NCBI RefSeq assembly: GCF_047556435.1
Contig: NZ_CP180210.1
Coordinates: 186,001 to 250,000, forward strand
DNA: 64,000 nt
DNA from: Alteromonas sp047556435
GTDB taxonomy: Bacteria; Pseudomonadota; Gammaproteobacteria; Enterobacterales; Alteromonadaceae
Reading direction: 5' to 3'
Position 1 is the stretch's first letter. Every line of letters starts with the position of its first letter. A model generated the notes under the pieces. That model searched no databases and was not told where the DNA came from. It saw only the letters and a list, made by a program, of their open reading frames with translations. Position numbers and translations under genes: made by a program. Positions 44,061-52,857 of the stretch are shown here, in pieces.

Positions 44061-45412
44061 TTCTGCTCCCCGGATAATGCATTAATCAGCCGCTGGTGGA
44101 TCCCCTCGAAGCCGCCATTACTCATTACCAGCACGTGGTCACCGCCCCGGGCTTCTGCTGCCACTGCCTGCACGATGTCTTCTACGTTATCAAAGCAACG
44201 CGCTGGCGTTGGACTGTGTGCCGCCGCGTCCTGTAGTGACCAGCTTAGCGCCGCTGGCTGATAGACAAAAACCGTATTTGCGTGCTGCCAGGATTGCGCC
44301 AGTGTGTCTTTGTGCACACCCATTTTCATGGTGTTGGAGCGCGGCTCCAGTACGGCCAGGATCCGTTCGTTCCCGACCTTTTTACGCAGACCGTCGATGG
44401 TGGTTGTTATGGCTGTCGGATGATGCGCAAAATCGTCATAAACAGTGATGCCATTGACGACACCTTTGGTTTCCATGCGCCGCTTAACGTTTTTAAACGT
44501 ACTCAGTGCATTGATAGCATCTTGTACCTGGACACCGGCATGGTGAGCGGCCGCAATCGCCATCAGCGCATTATCGACATTATGTTGCCCAAGCAGCGAC
44601 CAGTGCACGTCACCCACATTTTCGTCTCTGAAGAAAACCGTGAACGCACTGCCGTCATCAGCAAGTAACTCAGCGCGCCAGTCTTTACCTAAAAACTGTT
44701 GTTCAGACCAGCAGCCTTTTTCCAGTGTCGCGTTAAGTGCATCGTCGCGATTCGGCGACAAAATCAGGCCGTTGCCGGGTACCATGCGGATGAGGTGATG
44801 AAACTGAGTCTGAATAGCCGCAAGGTCAGCAAAAATATCAGCATGATCAAACTCAAGGTTATTCATGATCAGTGTTTTGGGGCGATAGTGAACAAACTTA
44901 GAACGCTTATCGAAAAAGGCACTGTCATACTCATCGGCCTCAATGACAAAAAACGGGCTATCGCCTGTACGCGCAGAGATACCGAAGTTTTCAGGGATGC
45001 CACCAATCAGGAAGCCGGGATTCAGTCCTGCATATTCCAGGATCCAGGCTACCATGCTGCTGGTAGTGGTTTTTCCGTGAGTGCCTGACACGCCAATAAC
45101 CCAGCGACTGGAAAGCAGGTTTTCCAGCAACCACTGCGGGCCACTGGTGTAAGGCAGGTTGCGGTTCAGCACATACTCTACCGCTGGATTGCCGCGGGAC
45201 ATGGCATTGCCAATGACTACCATATCCGGCTGTGGCGAGAATTGCGCCACGTCATAGCCCTCGGTGAGTGTGATACCCAGTGCTTCAAGCTGTGTGCTCA
45301 TGGGTGGATAAACATTGGTGTCTGAGCCAGTCACCTTGTGCCCCAGTGATTTTGCGATAGCGGCGATACCGCCCATGAAACTGCCGCAAATCCCTAGAAT
45401 ATGTACGTGCAT
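44057..45412 (-). CDS. mpl: UDP-N-acetylmuramate:L-alanyl-gamma-D-glutamyl-meso-diaminopimelate ligase
   Basis: 451 residues (E. coli 457). Mur-ligase fold enzyme of murein recycling that reattaches the tripeptide to UDP-MurNAc. N-terminal HILGICGSFMGGIAAIAKSLGHKVTGSD, ATP loop GVSGTHGKTTTSSMVAW, the carbamylated-lysine region EADEYDSAFFDKRSKF and YDDFAHHPTAI are all intact. Divergent from fbp, the same neighbour as in E. coli. Confidence 0.96.
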   Translation of the reverse strand: MHVHILGICGSFMGGIAAIAKSLGHKVTGSDTNVYPPMSTQLEALGITLTEGYDVAQFSPQPDMVVIGNAMSRGNPAVEYVLNRNLPYTSGPQWLLENLLSSRWVIGVSGTHGKTTTSSMVAWILEYAGLNPGFLIGGIPENFGISARTGDSPFFVIEADEYDSAFFDKRSKFVHYRPKTLIMNNLEFDHADIFADLAAIQTQFHHLIRMVPGNGLILSPNRDDALNATLEKGCWSEQQFLGKDWRAELLADDGSAFTVFFRDENVGDVHWSLLGQHNVDNALMAIAAAHHAGVQVQDAINALSTFKNVKRRMETKGVVNGITVYDDFAHHPTAITTTIDGLRKKVGNERILAVLEPRSNTMKMGVHKDTLAQSWQHANTVFVYQPAALSWSLQDAAAHSPTPARCFDNVEDIVQAVAAEARGGDHVLVMSNGGFEGIHQRLINALSGEQK

Positions 45413-45729
45413 GTGTGGTTTGTCATATAACTAAAAAGCCTCTGTTGTACGTTACTGTATCAGAACCGGTCCGATGTTCGAATAACTCATTTCCCTCGCC
45501 CGCTTTTCACGGTTACAATCTAAGCAGTTGTTACAGGCCGGAAATTTCCCTTGTTTTGAAACGCTATGCATGATTTTTGCATTTGCTTATGCCCAAGTGA
45601 TGCCAGAATTATGTATTGTCAGGACCAGAAAATGCCGGTTTGTGGCACAGGTATCGCTACCCATGTGAGTACGGACGGCTTGCATGCCGCTACCTCTTTA
45701 CCCTACAAATAAAAAGGCTTTAGCACACA
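45413..45729. other. 317-bp divergent region mpl/fbp
   Basis: Promoter space for both genes. I see no strong palindrome or reading frame. AAAAAGG lies 15 bases before the fbp ATG. Confidence 0.45.
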
Positions 45730-46707
45730 ATGAAACGATTAAACTCCCAGTTACAACATGACGGCGCGCCGTTAGAGCTCATTTTGCTCATTCGTACGCT
45801 GCTCGCTGGCTGTAAGGAAATTTCCTTCCGTGTCAGTCAGGGCGCCTTGGCAGGCGTTCTGGGCTCCACCTTGTCTGAAAACGTACAGGGCGAGACGCAA
45901 AAGAAGCTGGATGTCATTTCCAACCAGATCCTCAAAGACACGTTACGTGAATCAGGTTATGTGAAAGCGATCTCTTCCGAAGAAGAAGATGACGTGGTGC
46001 CATGTAATCCTGAAGGTAAGTATCTGGTTAGCTTTGATCCGCTGGATGGCTCTTCAAACACCGAGATTAACAGCTTAATCGGAACTATTTTTTCGATTAC
46101 TCATGCGCCGCAGTGGATGGAGCCGAATGACCCCTCTGCGTTTTTACAGCCGGGCACACAGATGGTAGCGGCCGGGTACGTGTTGTATGGTCCTTCGACG
46201 ATGTTAGCACTCACTACAGGTCGCGGAACCCATATTTATACGCTAGATAAAACCCACGGCGGTTTTCTGTTAACGCACCCAAATGTTCAGGTGCCGGAAG
46301 ACACCGCTGAGTTTGCGATTAACGCGTCAAACCAGCGCCACTGGGAGCCCCCGATGCAGAACTACATCGCCGACCTGATGGCGGGTGAAGAAGGCCCGCG
46401 CGGCAAAAATTATAATATGCGCTGGGTCGCCGCTATGGTGGGAGATATTCACCGCGTATTGTGTCGTGGCGGTATTTTCATGTACCCGTTTGATAAACGG
46501 AATCCGTCTATACCTGGCAAGCTAAGACTCTTGTATGAGGCCAACCCAATGGCGTTTCTGATGGAGCAGGCCGGTGGGCTGGCCAATACCGGTGAAGGCC
46601 GTATTCTGGAAGTCATGCCAGAGGAAATTCATCAGCGTGTGCCTACCTTGCTGGGTTCAAAAAACGAAATTGAGACCTGCCTGAGTTATTACGCACAGGA
46701 AAAATAG
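45730..46707 (+). CDS. fbp: fructose-1,6-bisphosphatase class I
   Basis: 325 residues (E. coli 332). Gluconeogenic hydrolysis of fructose 1,6-bisphosphate. The metal-binding motif FDPLDGSSN is at 102-110, with EEED upstream at about 84-87. Substrate residues lie in NMRWVAAMVGDIHRVLCRGGIFMYP and KLRLLYEANPMAFLMEQAGG. It is near mpl and ppa as in E. coli and suits growth on organic acids. Confidence 0.97.
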   Translation: MKRLNSQLQHDGAPLELILLIRTLLAGCKEISFRVSQGALAGVLGSTLSENVQGETQKKLDVISNQILKDTLRESGYVKAISSEEEDDVVPCNPEGKYLVSFDPLDGSSNTEINSLIGTIFSITHAPQWMEPNDPSAFLQPGTQMVAAGYVLYGPSTMLALTTGRGTHIYTLDKTHGGFLLTHPNVQVPEDTAEFAINASNQRHWEPPMQNYIADLMAGEEGPRGKNYNMRWVAAMVGDIHRVLCRGGIFMYPFDKRNPSIPGKLRLLYEANPMAFLMEQAGGLANTGEGRILEVMPEEIHQRVPTLLGSKNEIETCLSYYAQEK

Positions 46708-46828
46708 CGATAACGGGCGAAAAATGCGCAGCAATTGTACGACATCGGTCGTAAAGCGTTTTTATTTTGCTGCGCTGCCCGTATACTTAGCGCAACTTAT
46801 TTTTTGAATTACGATAAAGGACCTGATA

Positions 46829-47362
46829 ATGAGCTTAAACGCCGTTCCTGCTGGTAAAAACCTGCCAGATGAAGTGAATGTCATCATCGAAATCCCTGCG
46901 CACGCAGATCCGGTAAAATACGAAGTTGATAAAGACTCCGGTGCCATGTTTGTTGACCGTTTCATGGCAACCTGCATGCACTATCCGGTTAACTATGGCT
47001 ACGTGCCTAACACGTTATCAGAAGATGGCGACCCGGTTGATGTGCTGGTTATCACTCCTTTTCCACTGCTGAGCGGTTCGGTTATCCGTTGCCGTCCTGT
47101 TGGCGTGCTGAACATGACTGACGAGTCAGGCAAAGATGCGAAAGTGCTGGCAGTGCCAGTGGACAAACTGTCTACCATTTACCGTGACGTCAAAGAAATT
47201 AATGATGTGCCTGAGCTGACACTCAAGCAAATTGAGCACTTCTTCGAGCACTATAAAGATCTTGAGCCTGGCAAATGGGTGAAAGTCGATGGTTGGGCTG
47301 ACGCCGCTGCGGCAAAAGACGAAATCACTGGCAGTGTGAAGCGTTACGAAGACGCGAAGTAG
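46829..47362 (+). CDS. ppa: inorganic pyrophosphatase
   Basis: 177 residues (E. coli 176). Family I, cytoplasmic, drives biosynthesis by removing PPi. The active-site run DEVNVIIEIPAHADPVKYEVDKDSG, MHYPVNYGYVPNTLSEDGDPVDVLV (three metal-binding Asp) and YKDLEPGKWVKVDGW are complete. Own terminator follows. Confidence 0.97.
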   Translation: MSLNAVPAGKNLPDEVNVIIEIPAHADPVKYEVDKDSGAMFVDRFMATCMHYPVNYGYVPNTLSEDGDPVDVLVITPFPLLSGSVIRCRPVGVLNMTDESGKDAKVLAVPVDKLSTIYRDVKEINDVPELTLKQIEHFFEHYKDLEPGKWVKVDGWADAAAAKDEITGSVKRYEDAK

Positions 47363-47376
47363 CCGCTAATGGATGC

Positions 47377-47403
47377 AAAAAAGGCCCGTAACGGGCCTTT
47401 TTT
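47377..47403. terminator. Rho-independent terminator after ppa
   Basis: AAAAAAGGCCCG-TAA-CGGGCCTTTTTT: a symmetrical stem-loop that works in both directions, 15 bp after the ppa stop. Confidence 0.93.
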
Positions 47404-47610
47404 ATTGCTTTGCGTTTGCACAAACACATAAGCTAAGGCTGTGAATATGGACGCTGGCAGGCGTCTTCTGTACCGCTGTCGGTTGCGTGAGTGTAAATAC
47501 AGATTCACTTAACAGACCACTTAAAGGTGACTGCAGAGTACGTGTTGCTGTAAAAGTCGGGTAAAATAATAGTCTTCACTTTCATCCTGACGTCTTCGAG
47601 GTAAAGGCTG

Positions 47611-48009
47611 ATGAAATTTCCTGCACACGGACATTATCGCCTGAGGCTGTGTAATAACATTTTTTTGCTTAATGCTTACGAATCCTGGAACCAGGAGACG
47701 GCAATGGCGCTATTTGAGGACATGGAAGGATTGCTCGCAAAAAGCAGTCTGAAATCGTTTGCCAAAATTATTGATGCGACAGAGTGGGCACTGGGTACGC
47801 CGGAATTTGAGCGTTTCGCGAGAGAAGGTATCGCTGACCTGTATAATCATGGACTGAAGAAAGAGGCTTATATCGTGGGTTCGGGCGTCTGGAAGCGCGA
47901 ACAACTGTTGCGAATTACTGCAGACAGAACGGAAACCCAGCGCCGTTTCTTTACCAGTAAACGGCGAGCCCTGATGTGGCTTAAATCAGAAGGGTTTAGC
48001 CTTTCCTGA
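47611..48009 (+). CDS. small cytoplasmic protein, possibly SpoIIAA/STAS-like
   Basis: 132 residues, GAGGTAAA before the ATG. No signal or membrane segment. The alternation of strands and amphipathic helices (YRLRLCNNIFLLNAYESWNQETAMALFEDMEGLL, FAKIIDATEW, EAYIVGSGVWKREQLLRI, ALMWLKSEGFSL) is like the SpoIIAA/STAS-related fold of unknown function. The C-terminal ALMWLKS is typical of such proteins. Not a confirmed family member. Monocistronic. Confidence 0.6.
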   Translation: MKFPAHGHYRLRLCNNIFLLNAYESWNQETAMALFEDMEGLLAKSSLKSFAKIIDATEWALGTPEFERFAREGIADLYNHGLKKEAYIVGSGVWKREQLLRITADRTETQRRFFTSKRRALMWLKSEGFSLS

Positions 48010-48153
48010 GCCCACATCGTGATGTATGTGACGGGCATTAAACCTGACATAGAACAGACCAGAGATTGCAGGTGGTGATCTCAGAAACTGCAATGTAGGC
48101 TGATAACAACAACGTATCGTACATTGCATAATCTGGTTATTTTTGGAGTATTT

Positions 48154-48624
48154 ATGAAATCCTGGCGTTATCTGATGGCATTAGCGACACTGATGCTAAT
48201 GCCTGTGGCGAGTGCCGACGAGGCAAAAGAAGTGTATTGGGAAGATTTGGTGCCGGAAGGGTTCAATGAGTTGGCGCCGCCGCCAGTTTCTCATGACGGC
48301 AAGATGACTCAACTGCAACCCGATGCGCCCGTAGTGGAAAAATACGACGGGCAACGTGTAAAGATCCCGGGCTTCGTGGTTCCTCTGGAAGGGACCGCTG
48401 AGCTGACAACCGAATTTTTGTTGGTACCATTTTTCGGCGCTTGTATTCACGTCCCCCCACCACCTTCGAATCAGATTGTTTATGTGAAGTTTTCTGACGG
48501 TGTGCCGATAGACAACCTATACGACGCGATCTGGGTTACTGGTGTACTTTCTACTGACGGTTGGTCTGGAGAAATTGCTACGGTAGGCTATCGTTTAGAA
48601 GGGGAAGCTGTCGAGCCGTTCTGA
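48154..48624 (+). CDS. exported DUF3299 protein
   Basis: 156 residues from ATG 48154, with GGAG 8 bases upstream. The signal peptide ends ASA/DEAKEV. The mature part has YWEDLVPEGFNELAPPP, VKIPGFVVPLEGTAELTTEFLLVPFFGACIHVPPPPSNQIVYV and a final strand GYRLEGEAVEPF. This matches DUF3299, a periplasmic family often near ABC-type export genes and metal handling. The conserved FFGACIHVPPPP with one Cys and one His hints at metal binding (inference). Here it has no such partners. Confidence 0.78.
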   Translation: MKSWRYLMALATLMLMPVASADEAKEVYWEDLVPEGFNELAPPPVSHDGKMTQLQPDAPVVEKYDGQRVKIPGFVVPLEGTAELTTEFLLVPFFGACIHVPPPPSNQIVYVKFSDGVPIDNLYDAIWVTGVLSTDGWSGEIATVGYRLEGEAVEPF

Positions 48625-48763
48625 TCATTAAGTAAAAGCTTGATATCGCAGTCTTTTCTATTTTCACTATTGCTGGCAAGTTATAGCAATAAGGATAATA
48701 GATTATGGCCCCCGCTAACTGCATAATTGCGCACAGTTTTGCTGTACTTTTTAAGGGGATGGA

Positions 48764-50383
48764 ATGAATTTCCTGAACAGGCTATCCATTGCACAGAAAC
48801 TTTACCTGATACCAATTATCAGCACTATTGCCTTTCTGGCTTACTTGGCAATCACCTCGGTTACTGCGCTCAATAATGTAGCGCTGCTTGATGATGCGAG
48901 AAATGTTCAGTTTCCTGCATTAAGCCATTCCCGCACTGCGCTTTTCAATATGGAAAATGTGAAAAATACGCTGAGCAGCGCGGTGACTACTGGGGATGAA
49001 GATGCGCTTGAACGGGCAAAAGAGCAGGCGAACACCACCGTTGCAGAACTCGAAGCCATTACCCGGGTAAATCCGGCGCTCTCGGCGCAGGCCCGGGATA
49101 TTCTGGATAGCTTCAACAGCTACTATACCGTGGCATTTGATATCAGCAGCTCGATGATTGACGGCACCGCCGATTACAGCAAGCTGGCTGCACGCTCTGA
49201 AAAAATGAATGCCTCATTTGATGAGGCGACATCGACCTTGCGCAGCTTTATTGCAGACCGCGAACAAGCCTTTGAACAGGCAATTGATGAATCTAACAGC
49301 GCGGCGCAAGGGCTCATCACGGTAGGAATCATCGTCGCCATTCTGTCTACGATTGTGCTGTTCGCGTTTGCCATCCCGATTGTATTGAATTTACGTGGCT
49401 CGGTTGCAGATGTTGTAAACTCGCTTCGCAATATTGCTCAGGAAGAAGGTGATCTGACAGTACGTCTGCAGACCAAAAATAAGGATGAAGTGGGTGAGCT
49501 GGTACACTGGTTCAACGAATTCATTACGAAGCTGCAAAACGTAGTACGCGACATCGGCGATGCTTCAAACCCTCTATCAGCATTGGCGAATAACCTTAAT
49601 CAGGTGTCTGGCCACACACGAAGTACCATTGATGCTCAGCAGCGATCTGCAGAAGAAGCCAAACACTCGGTAAATAATCTTACGCACAGCGTTGACGAAG
49701 TGGCTAGTAGTGCCTCAGAAGCTGCCGGTGCTGCGGCTGATGCAACCCGCGCTGCCAGTGATGGTCAGCAGGTAGTTAATCAAACCGTATCCAGCATTCA
49801 AAATCTTGCGAAAAGCGTGGATGACACCGCAGAAGTGATCCGTAAGTTAGAAGCCGACTCCAATAAAGTGGGGGTGGTGCTGGATGTCATCAAAGGCATT
49901 GCAGAGCAAACAAACCTGCTGGCGCTGAATGCGGCGATTGAAGCTGCCCGCGCAGGAGAGCAGGGCAGAGGCTTTGCGGTTGTGGCGGATGAAGTACGTA
50001 CTCTGGCATCACGTACCCAGCAGTCGACGGAAGAAATTCAGCAAACTATTGAGCAGTTGCAGGGCGCCGCGCGTTCAGCGGTATCAGTGATGGCACGAGG
50101 GACTGAGCTTGCCGCCAGCAGCGTAGAAGAAGCCAATAAGGCGGGCTCAAGCCTGACAGTGATTAACGATACGATTTCCCGGATCACGGCGATGAACGAT
50201 CAGATAGCCGGCTCAACGGGAGAGCAACAGCAGGTAGCAAAGTCTATTTCCCGCAGTGTTGACGATATAAATGGACGCACCGGAGATACGGCAAAAAGTG
50301 CTGAGCAACTGGGCGAAGTCAGTCGTTCTCTTGAACAGCTTGCCAGCGACTTTGCACGCATAATGCAACAATTTCGCTACTAA
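48764..50383 (+). CDS. methyl-accepting chemotaxis protein
   Basis: 539 residues, AAGGGG 7 bases upstream. The first transmembrane helix is at 11-31. A periplasmic four-helix-bundle sensor is at about 35-185 (rich in Ala, Glu, Asp), and the second membrane helix at 188-210. HAMP follows at 212-265 (NLRGSVADVVNSLRNIAQEEGDLTVRL). The signalling domain is at 270-539, with the conserved tip EQTNLLALNAAIEAARAGEQGRGFAVVADEVRTLA. No C-terminal pentapeptide for CheR/CheB. Orphan receptor, ligand unknown. Confidence 0.93.
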   Translation: MNFLNRLSIAQKLYLIPIISTIAFLAYLAITSVTALNNVALLDDARNVQFPALSHSRTALFNMENVKNTLSSAVTTGDEDALERAKEQANTTVAELEAITRVNPALSAQARDILDSFNSYYTVAFDISSSMIDGTADYSKLAARSEKMNASFDEATSTLRSFIADREQAFEQAIDESNSAAQGLITVGIIVAILSTIVLFAFAIPIVLNLRGSVADVVNSLRNIAQEEGDLTVRLQTKNKDEVGELVHWFNEFITKLQNVVRDIGDASNPLSALANNLNQVSGHTRSTIDAQQRSAEEAKHSVNNLTHSVDEVASSASEAAGAAADATRAASDGQQVVNQTVSSIQNLAKSVDDTAEVIRKLEADSNKVGVVLDVIKGIAEQTNLLALNAAIEAARAGEQGRGFAVVADEVRTLASRTQQSTEEIQQTIEQLQGAARSAVSVMARGTELAASSVEEANKAGSSLTVINDTISRITAMNDQIAGSTGEQQQVAKSISRSVDDINGRTGDTAKSAEQLGEVSRSLEQLASDFARIMQQFRY

Positions 50384-50564
50384 CGTGAAGATTACCCGGC
50401 AGTCGGTATTGCGCTGGCAGCGCACAGCTGCCCGCTGTTGTATCTTCACGGGTAGGGCAGCAGAGCGTTTCGTAGCGAGCAGTCTGGCGTTGCCGAACTT
50501 TTCGCCTGGTCACAGTCGTCACAGCGAAAATCATCAGGTAATATAGGCACAAGATGCATCAATA

Positions 50565-51455
50565 TTGTGTGGTATCGCGTTGTTTTATTTTCTAAAGTTT
50601 TTGAGCGTGTCGCTTCTGGCACTGATTGCTCATGCTGGTCATGCGGTACCGGCTGAACCGGTAAAAATGTATTACGGTATGTCCAACTTCCCTGAGAAGC
50701 TGGAACAACCGGCACACGATGGCGCCTTGTATATTTCATATCGGTTATTGCTGAATGAACTTAACGCTCCGCTTGATTTCATGTATGCCCCCTATAAACG
50801 AACCCAGAGGCTGCTAACCGAAGCAGAGCCAGCTTGTACGTTTTATGCCCTGAAAACCGCGCAGCGAGAGAAGGAATTTCATTTTTCTTTACCGGTTACG
50901 TTCTTGTCGACGCCACGTTTGTATATTCGTGGCGAGAAACCTCTGGATGACGCACTGCTTAATGAAAACGGTGAGTTGCGTTCTCTGCAGGCATTTTTTG
51001 ATGCGCAACCCGATGCGCTGATGTTGCTGATTGACGGGGTAAGCTATGGTGATGCCCTCGATAGCCATATTGCTGAGCTGCCTTCGCGTAACATCGTAAA
51101 GCGAGCCAGCGGCGACAGGCATAACAAGCTCTCCGGCATGTTTTTTCGTGACAGAGTCGATATTGCGTTAATTTACCCGCAGGAAGTGCAACAACATCTG
51201 GCGATGAATCCGGACGACGCTGAGCCGTTTCAATCGTATGTGATTGCAGGGGTTCCTGCGACAACCAGCGGCTATATAATGTGTAATCGTCACCCGCAAA
51301 CAGAGGCTCTCATCGCGAAAGTGAATGAGGCTTTACTACGCCTTTATGATACGCCTGCTTATATTGAAGGGCAGCTTCGCCACTCTCCGGAATCGGAATA
51401 TTCATTGCTGGAAGCGGCAATCAGCGAAACGAAACAGCAATCCACAAAAGAATAG
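50565..51455 (+). CDS. periplasmic solute-binding protein, SBP_bac_3-like
   Basis: About 296 residues. The start is uncertain: no ATG is available, and TTG 50565 or TTG 50580 begins the signal peptide (LFYFLKFLSVSLLALIAHAGHA). Two-lobed fold: YISYRLLLNELNAPLDFMYAPYKRTQRLLTEAEPACTFYALKTAQREKEFHFSLPV, then a second lobe ending YDTPAYIEGQLRHS. Looks like the family-3 binding-protein fold without permease genes nearby. It could be a chemotaxis or signalling sensor working with the adjacent MCP (inference). Confidence 0.75.
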   Translation: MCGIALFYFLKFLSVSLLALIAHAGHAVPAEPVKMYYGMSNFPEKLEQPAHDGALYISYRLLLNELNAPLDFMYAPYKRTQRLLTEAEPACTFYALKTAQREKEFHFSLPVTFLSTPRLYIRGEKPLDDALLNENGELRSLQAFFDAQPDALMLLIDGVSYGDALDSHIAELPSRNIVKRASGDRHNKLSGMFFRDRVDIALIYPQEVQQHLAMNPDDAEPFQSYVIAGVPATTSGYIMCNRHPQTEALIAKVNEALLRLYDTPAYIEGQLRHSPESEYSLLEAAISETKQQSTKE

Positions 51456-51477
51456 CGGGCGGTATATCGACCGCCCG
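51456..51477. terminator. GC-rich stem-loop between convergent genes
   Basis: CGGGCGGT-ATATCG-ACCGCCCG directly after the solute-binding gene stop. The T content downstream is low, so only a moderate terminator. Confidence 0.55.
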
Positions 51478-51525
51478 GTTGCTATCTGGCTGAATCAAAG
51501 ACGATTGCCGTACTAGTCTGTCACG

Positions 51526-52242
51526 TTACTGTTGGGGCGTGTAAATCTGCTCTGCGCGGTTAAATAACAACCATGATGTCAGAATATACTTGTCGTTGCT
51601 TTTCGGGATTTGACCACGATGGGTGTGAGTAAAATACGCGGGAGCGATGACCATGCGGCCGGCTTTTGGCTTCACAGAGCGGTCCTGATAATAAAAGTCG
51701 GTTTCTCCACCCTCTTCCACGTCATTTAAATAGAACATAAACAGCAGCAGTCGGTGTAACGGCTCATTGTGGGGCAACTGGGGGTATACTTCCGAATGCC
51801 AGTACGGATACCCGCCTTCGCTGGCTTTATAACGTTGTGCGTTAACCTGGCCAATCCGGAACAGATAATTCATCAGGTTAGGTAAGTTAGGCTTGCCGAC
51901 TTCTTCAAAATTCTCGCCGGTCATCTTCACAGGTTCACCGGTTTTAGGGTGTCGCACGGTCAGCCCGATTGGGCCAACCAGCGCAAAATAATGTTCCTCG
52001 ATATATTTCAGAAGTTGCTCGCCGGTCTTCTGCACTACCTGTTTAAACAACGGCGCAAATTCCGGCTTTTCGCTAAAGGATACATCCGTGCTGTTCTTTT
52101 TATCTAAGTCAACGCCTCCACCGGTGCGGCCGGTGTACAGGTTTGGGCTGCCTTCGAATTGTGTGATGATCTCCTGGCACAGAGCAGGTTCCAGCACATC
52201 ATCGATAACGCGGATAAAATCAGTAGGCTGCGAATCACTCAT
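51526..52242 (-). CDS. 2-oxoglutarate/Fe(II) oxygenase, prolyl-4-hydroxylase type
   Basis: 238 residues from ATG 52242, with GGAGGAGGA just upstream. A double-stranded beta-helix fold. The likely metal ligands are H149 and E151 (PYWHSEVYP) with H206 or H208 (FTHTHRG), and K218 is a candidate for binding 2-oxoglutarate. Glu at the second ligand instead of the usual Asp is atypical but seen in some relatives. FYLNDVEEGGETDFYY is typical of P4H-like proteins. Substrate unknown. Overlaps the thioesterase stop by 8 bp. Confidence 0.82.
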   Translation of the reverse strand: MSDSQPTDFIRVIDDVLEPALCQEIITQFEGSPNLYTGRTGGGVDLDKKNSTDVSFSEKPEFAPLFKQVVQKTGEQLLKYIEEHYFALVGPIGLTVRHPKTGEPVKMTGENFEEVGKPNLPNLMNYLFRIGQVNAQRYKASEGGYPYWHSEVYPQLPHNEPLHRLLLFMFYLNDVEEGGETDFYYQDRSVKPKAGRMVIAPAYFTHTHRGQIPKSNDKYILTSWLLFNRAEQIYTPQQ

Positions 52243-52654
52243 CGTCCTCCTCCCACATGATCTCACTTAGCATCTGACGAACGTTATCAGGAATGGGAAT
52301 AGACTTTTGTGATTGATAATCAAAGTGCACCATCGTGGTAACGCCCCGCGAACAGCGCTTACCGTCTTGCCACAGTTCCTGCAGCACATCAAAAGAGCTT
52401 GAACCAATGCGGCTGGTATAGGTTTTCACGGTTACCGGCTTACCGTAGAAAATCTGCGCCAGAAAGTCGATTTTGTAACTGGCGACAATCAACGGCCAGT
52501 TTTTCAGGTCCATTTCTGGCGTGAAGAAGCGGAAAACAGGTTCACGGGCAGATTCAAACCAGCCTGCTAATACCGTGTTACTGACATGGGCCAGCGCGTC
52601 GGTTTCGTAAAACCGAACATCGAATGTCGATTCCAAAAAAGATTTCTCAGTCAT
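52235..52654 (-). CDS. acyl-CoA thioesterase, 4HBT/YbgC type
   Basis: 139 residues. A single hotdog domain. The N-terminal motif FYETDALAHVSNTVLAGWFESARE contains the catalytic Asp (YxTDxxxHVNN class). SYKIDFLAQIFYGKPVTVKT and SSSFDVLQELWQDGKRCSRGVTTMVHFDY follow. Cleaves medium acyl-CoA or 4-hydroxybenzoyl-CoA-like thioesters. First gene of a two-gene unit with the oxygenase. Confidence 0.85.
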   Translation of the reverse strand: MTEKSFLESTFDVRFYETDALAHVSNTVLAGWFESAREPVFRFFTPEMDLKNWPLIVASYKIDFLAQIFYGKPVTVKTYTSRIGSSSFDVLQELWQDGKRCSRGVTTMVHFDYQSQKSIPIPDNVRQMLSEIMWEEDDE

Positions 52655-52800
52655 TGCTTGCTCTTATTGTCCTGACGGAGTGGTAGGGAAAATCTCACTC
52701 TATCAGAAGGCAAAAGCAAAAGCAGTAATCGGACTCGAATGACCTGGTTCTGCTCTCAGGCACGGGGAATGGTTGAAAGGTCAAAAATATGAAAGTGGCA

Positions 52801-52832
52801 GCGCGCAGCAAGGTAAATGTATTGCTGCGCGC
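52801..52832 (-). terminator. strong stem-loop after uvrA
   Basis: GCGCGCAGCAA (52801-52811) and TTGCTGCGCGC (52822-52832), an 11-bp perfect stem with a 10-base loop. On the uvrA strand it lies 26 bp past the stop and an ATTTTT run follows 17 bases later. Probable but imperfect terminator. Confidence 0.6.
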
Positions 52833-52857
52833 CATCGGTACTACTGTGAAAGCCTGC

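Noticed and set aside
48640..48763. Sigma-28 promoter before the chemoreceptor gene
   Set aside because: A GTTA...GATAA pair exists, but the spacer is about 7 rather than 11 bases.
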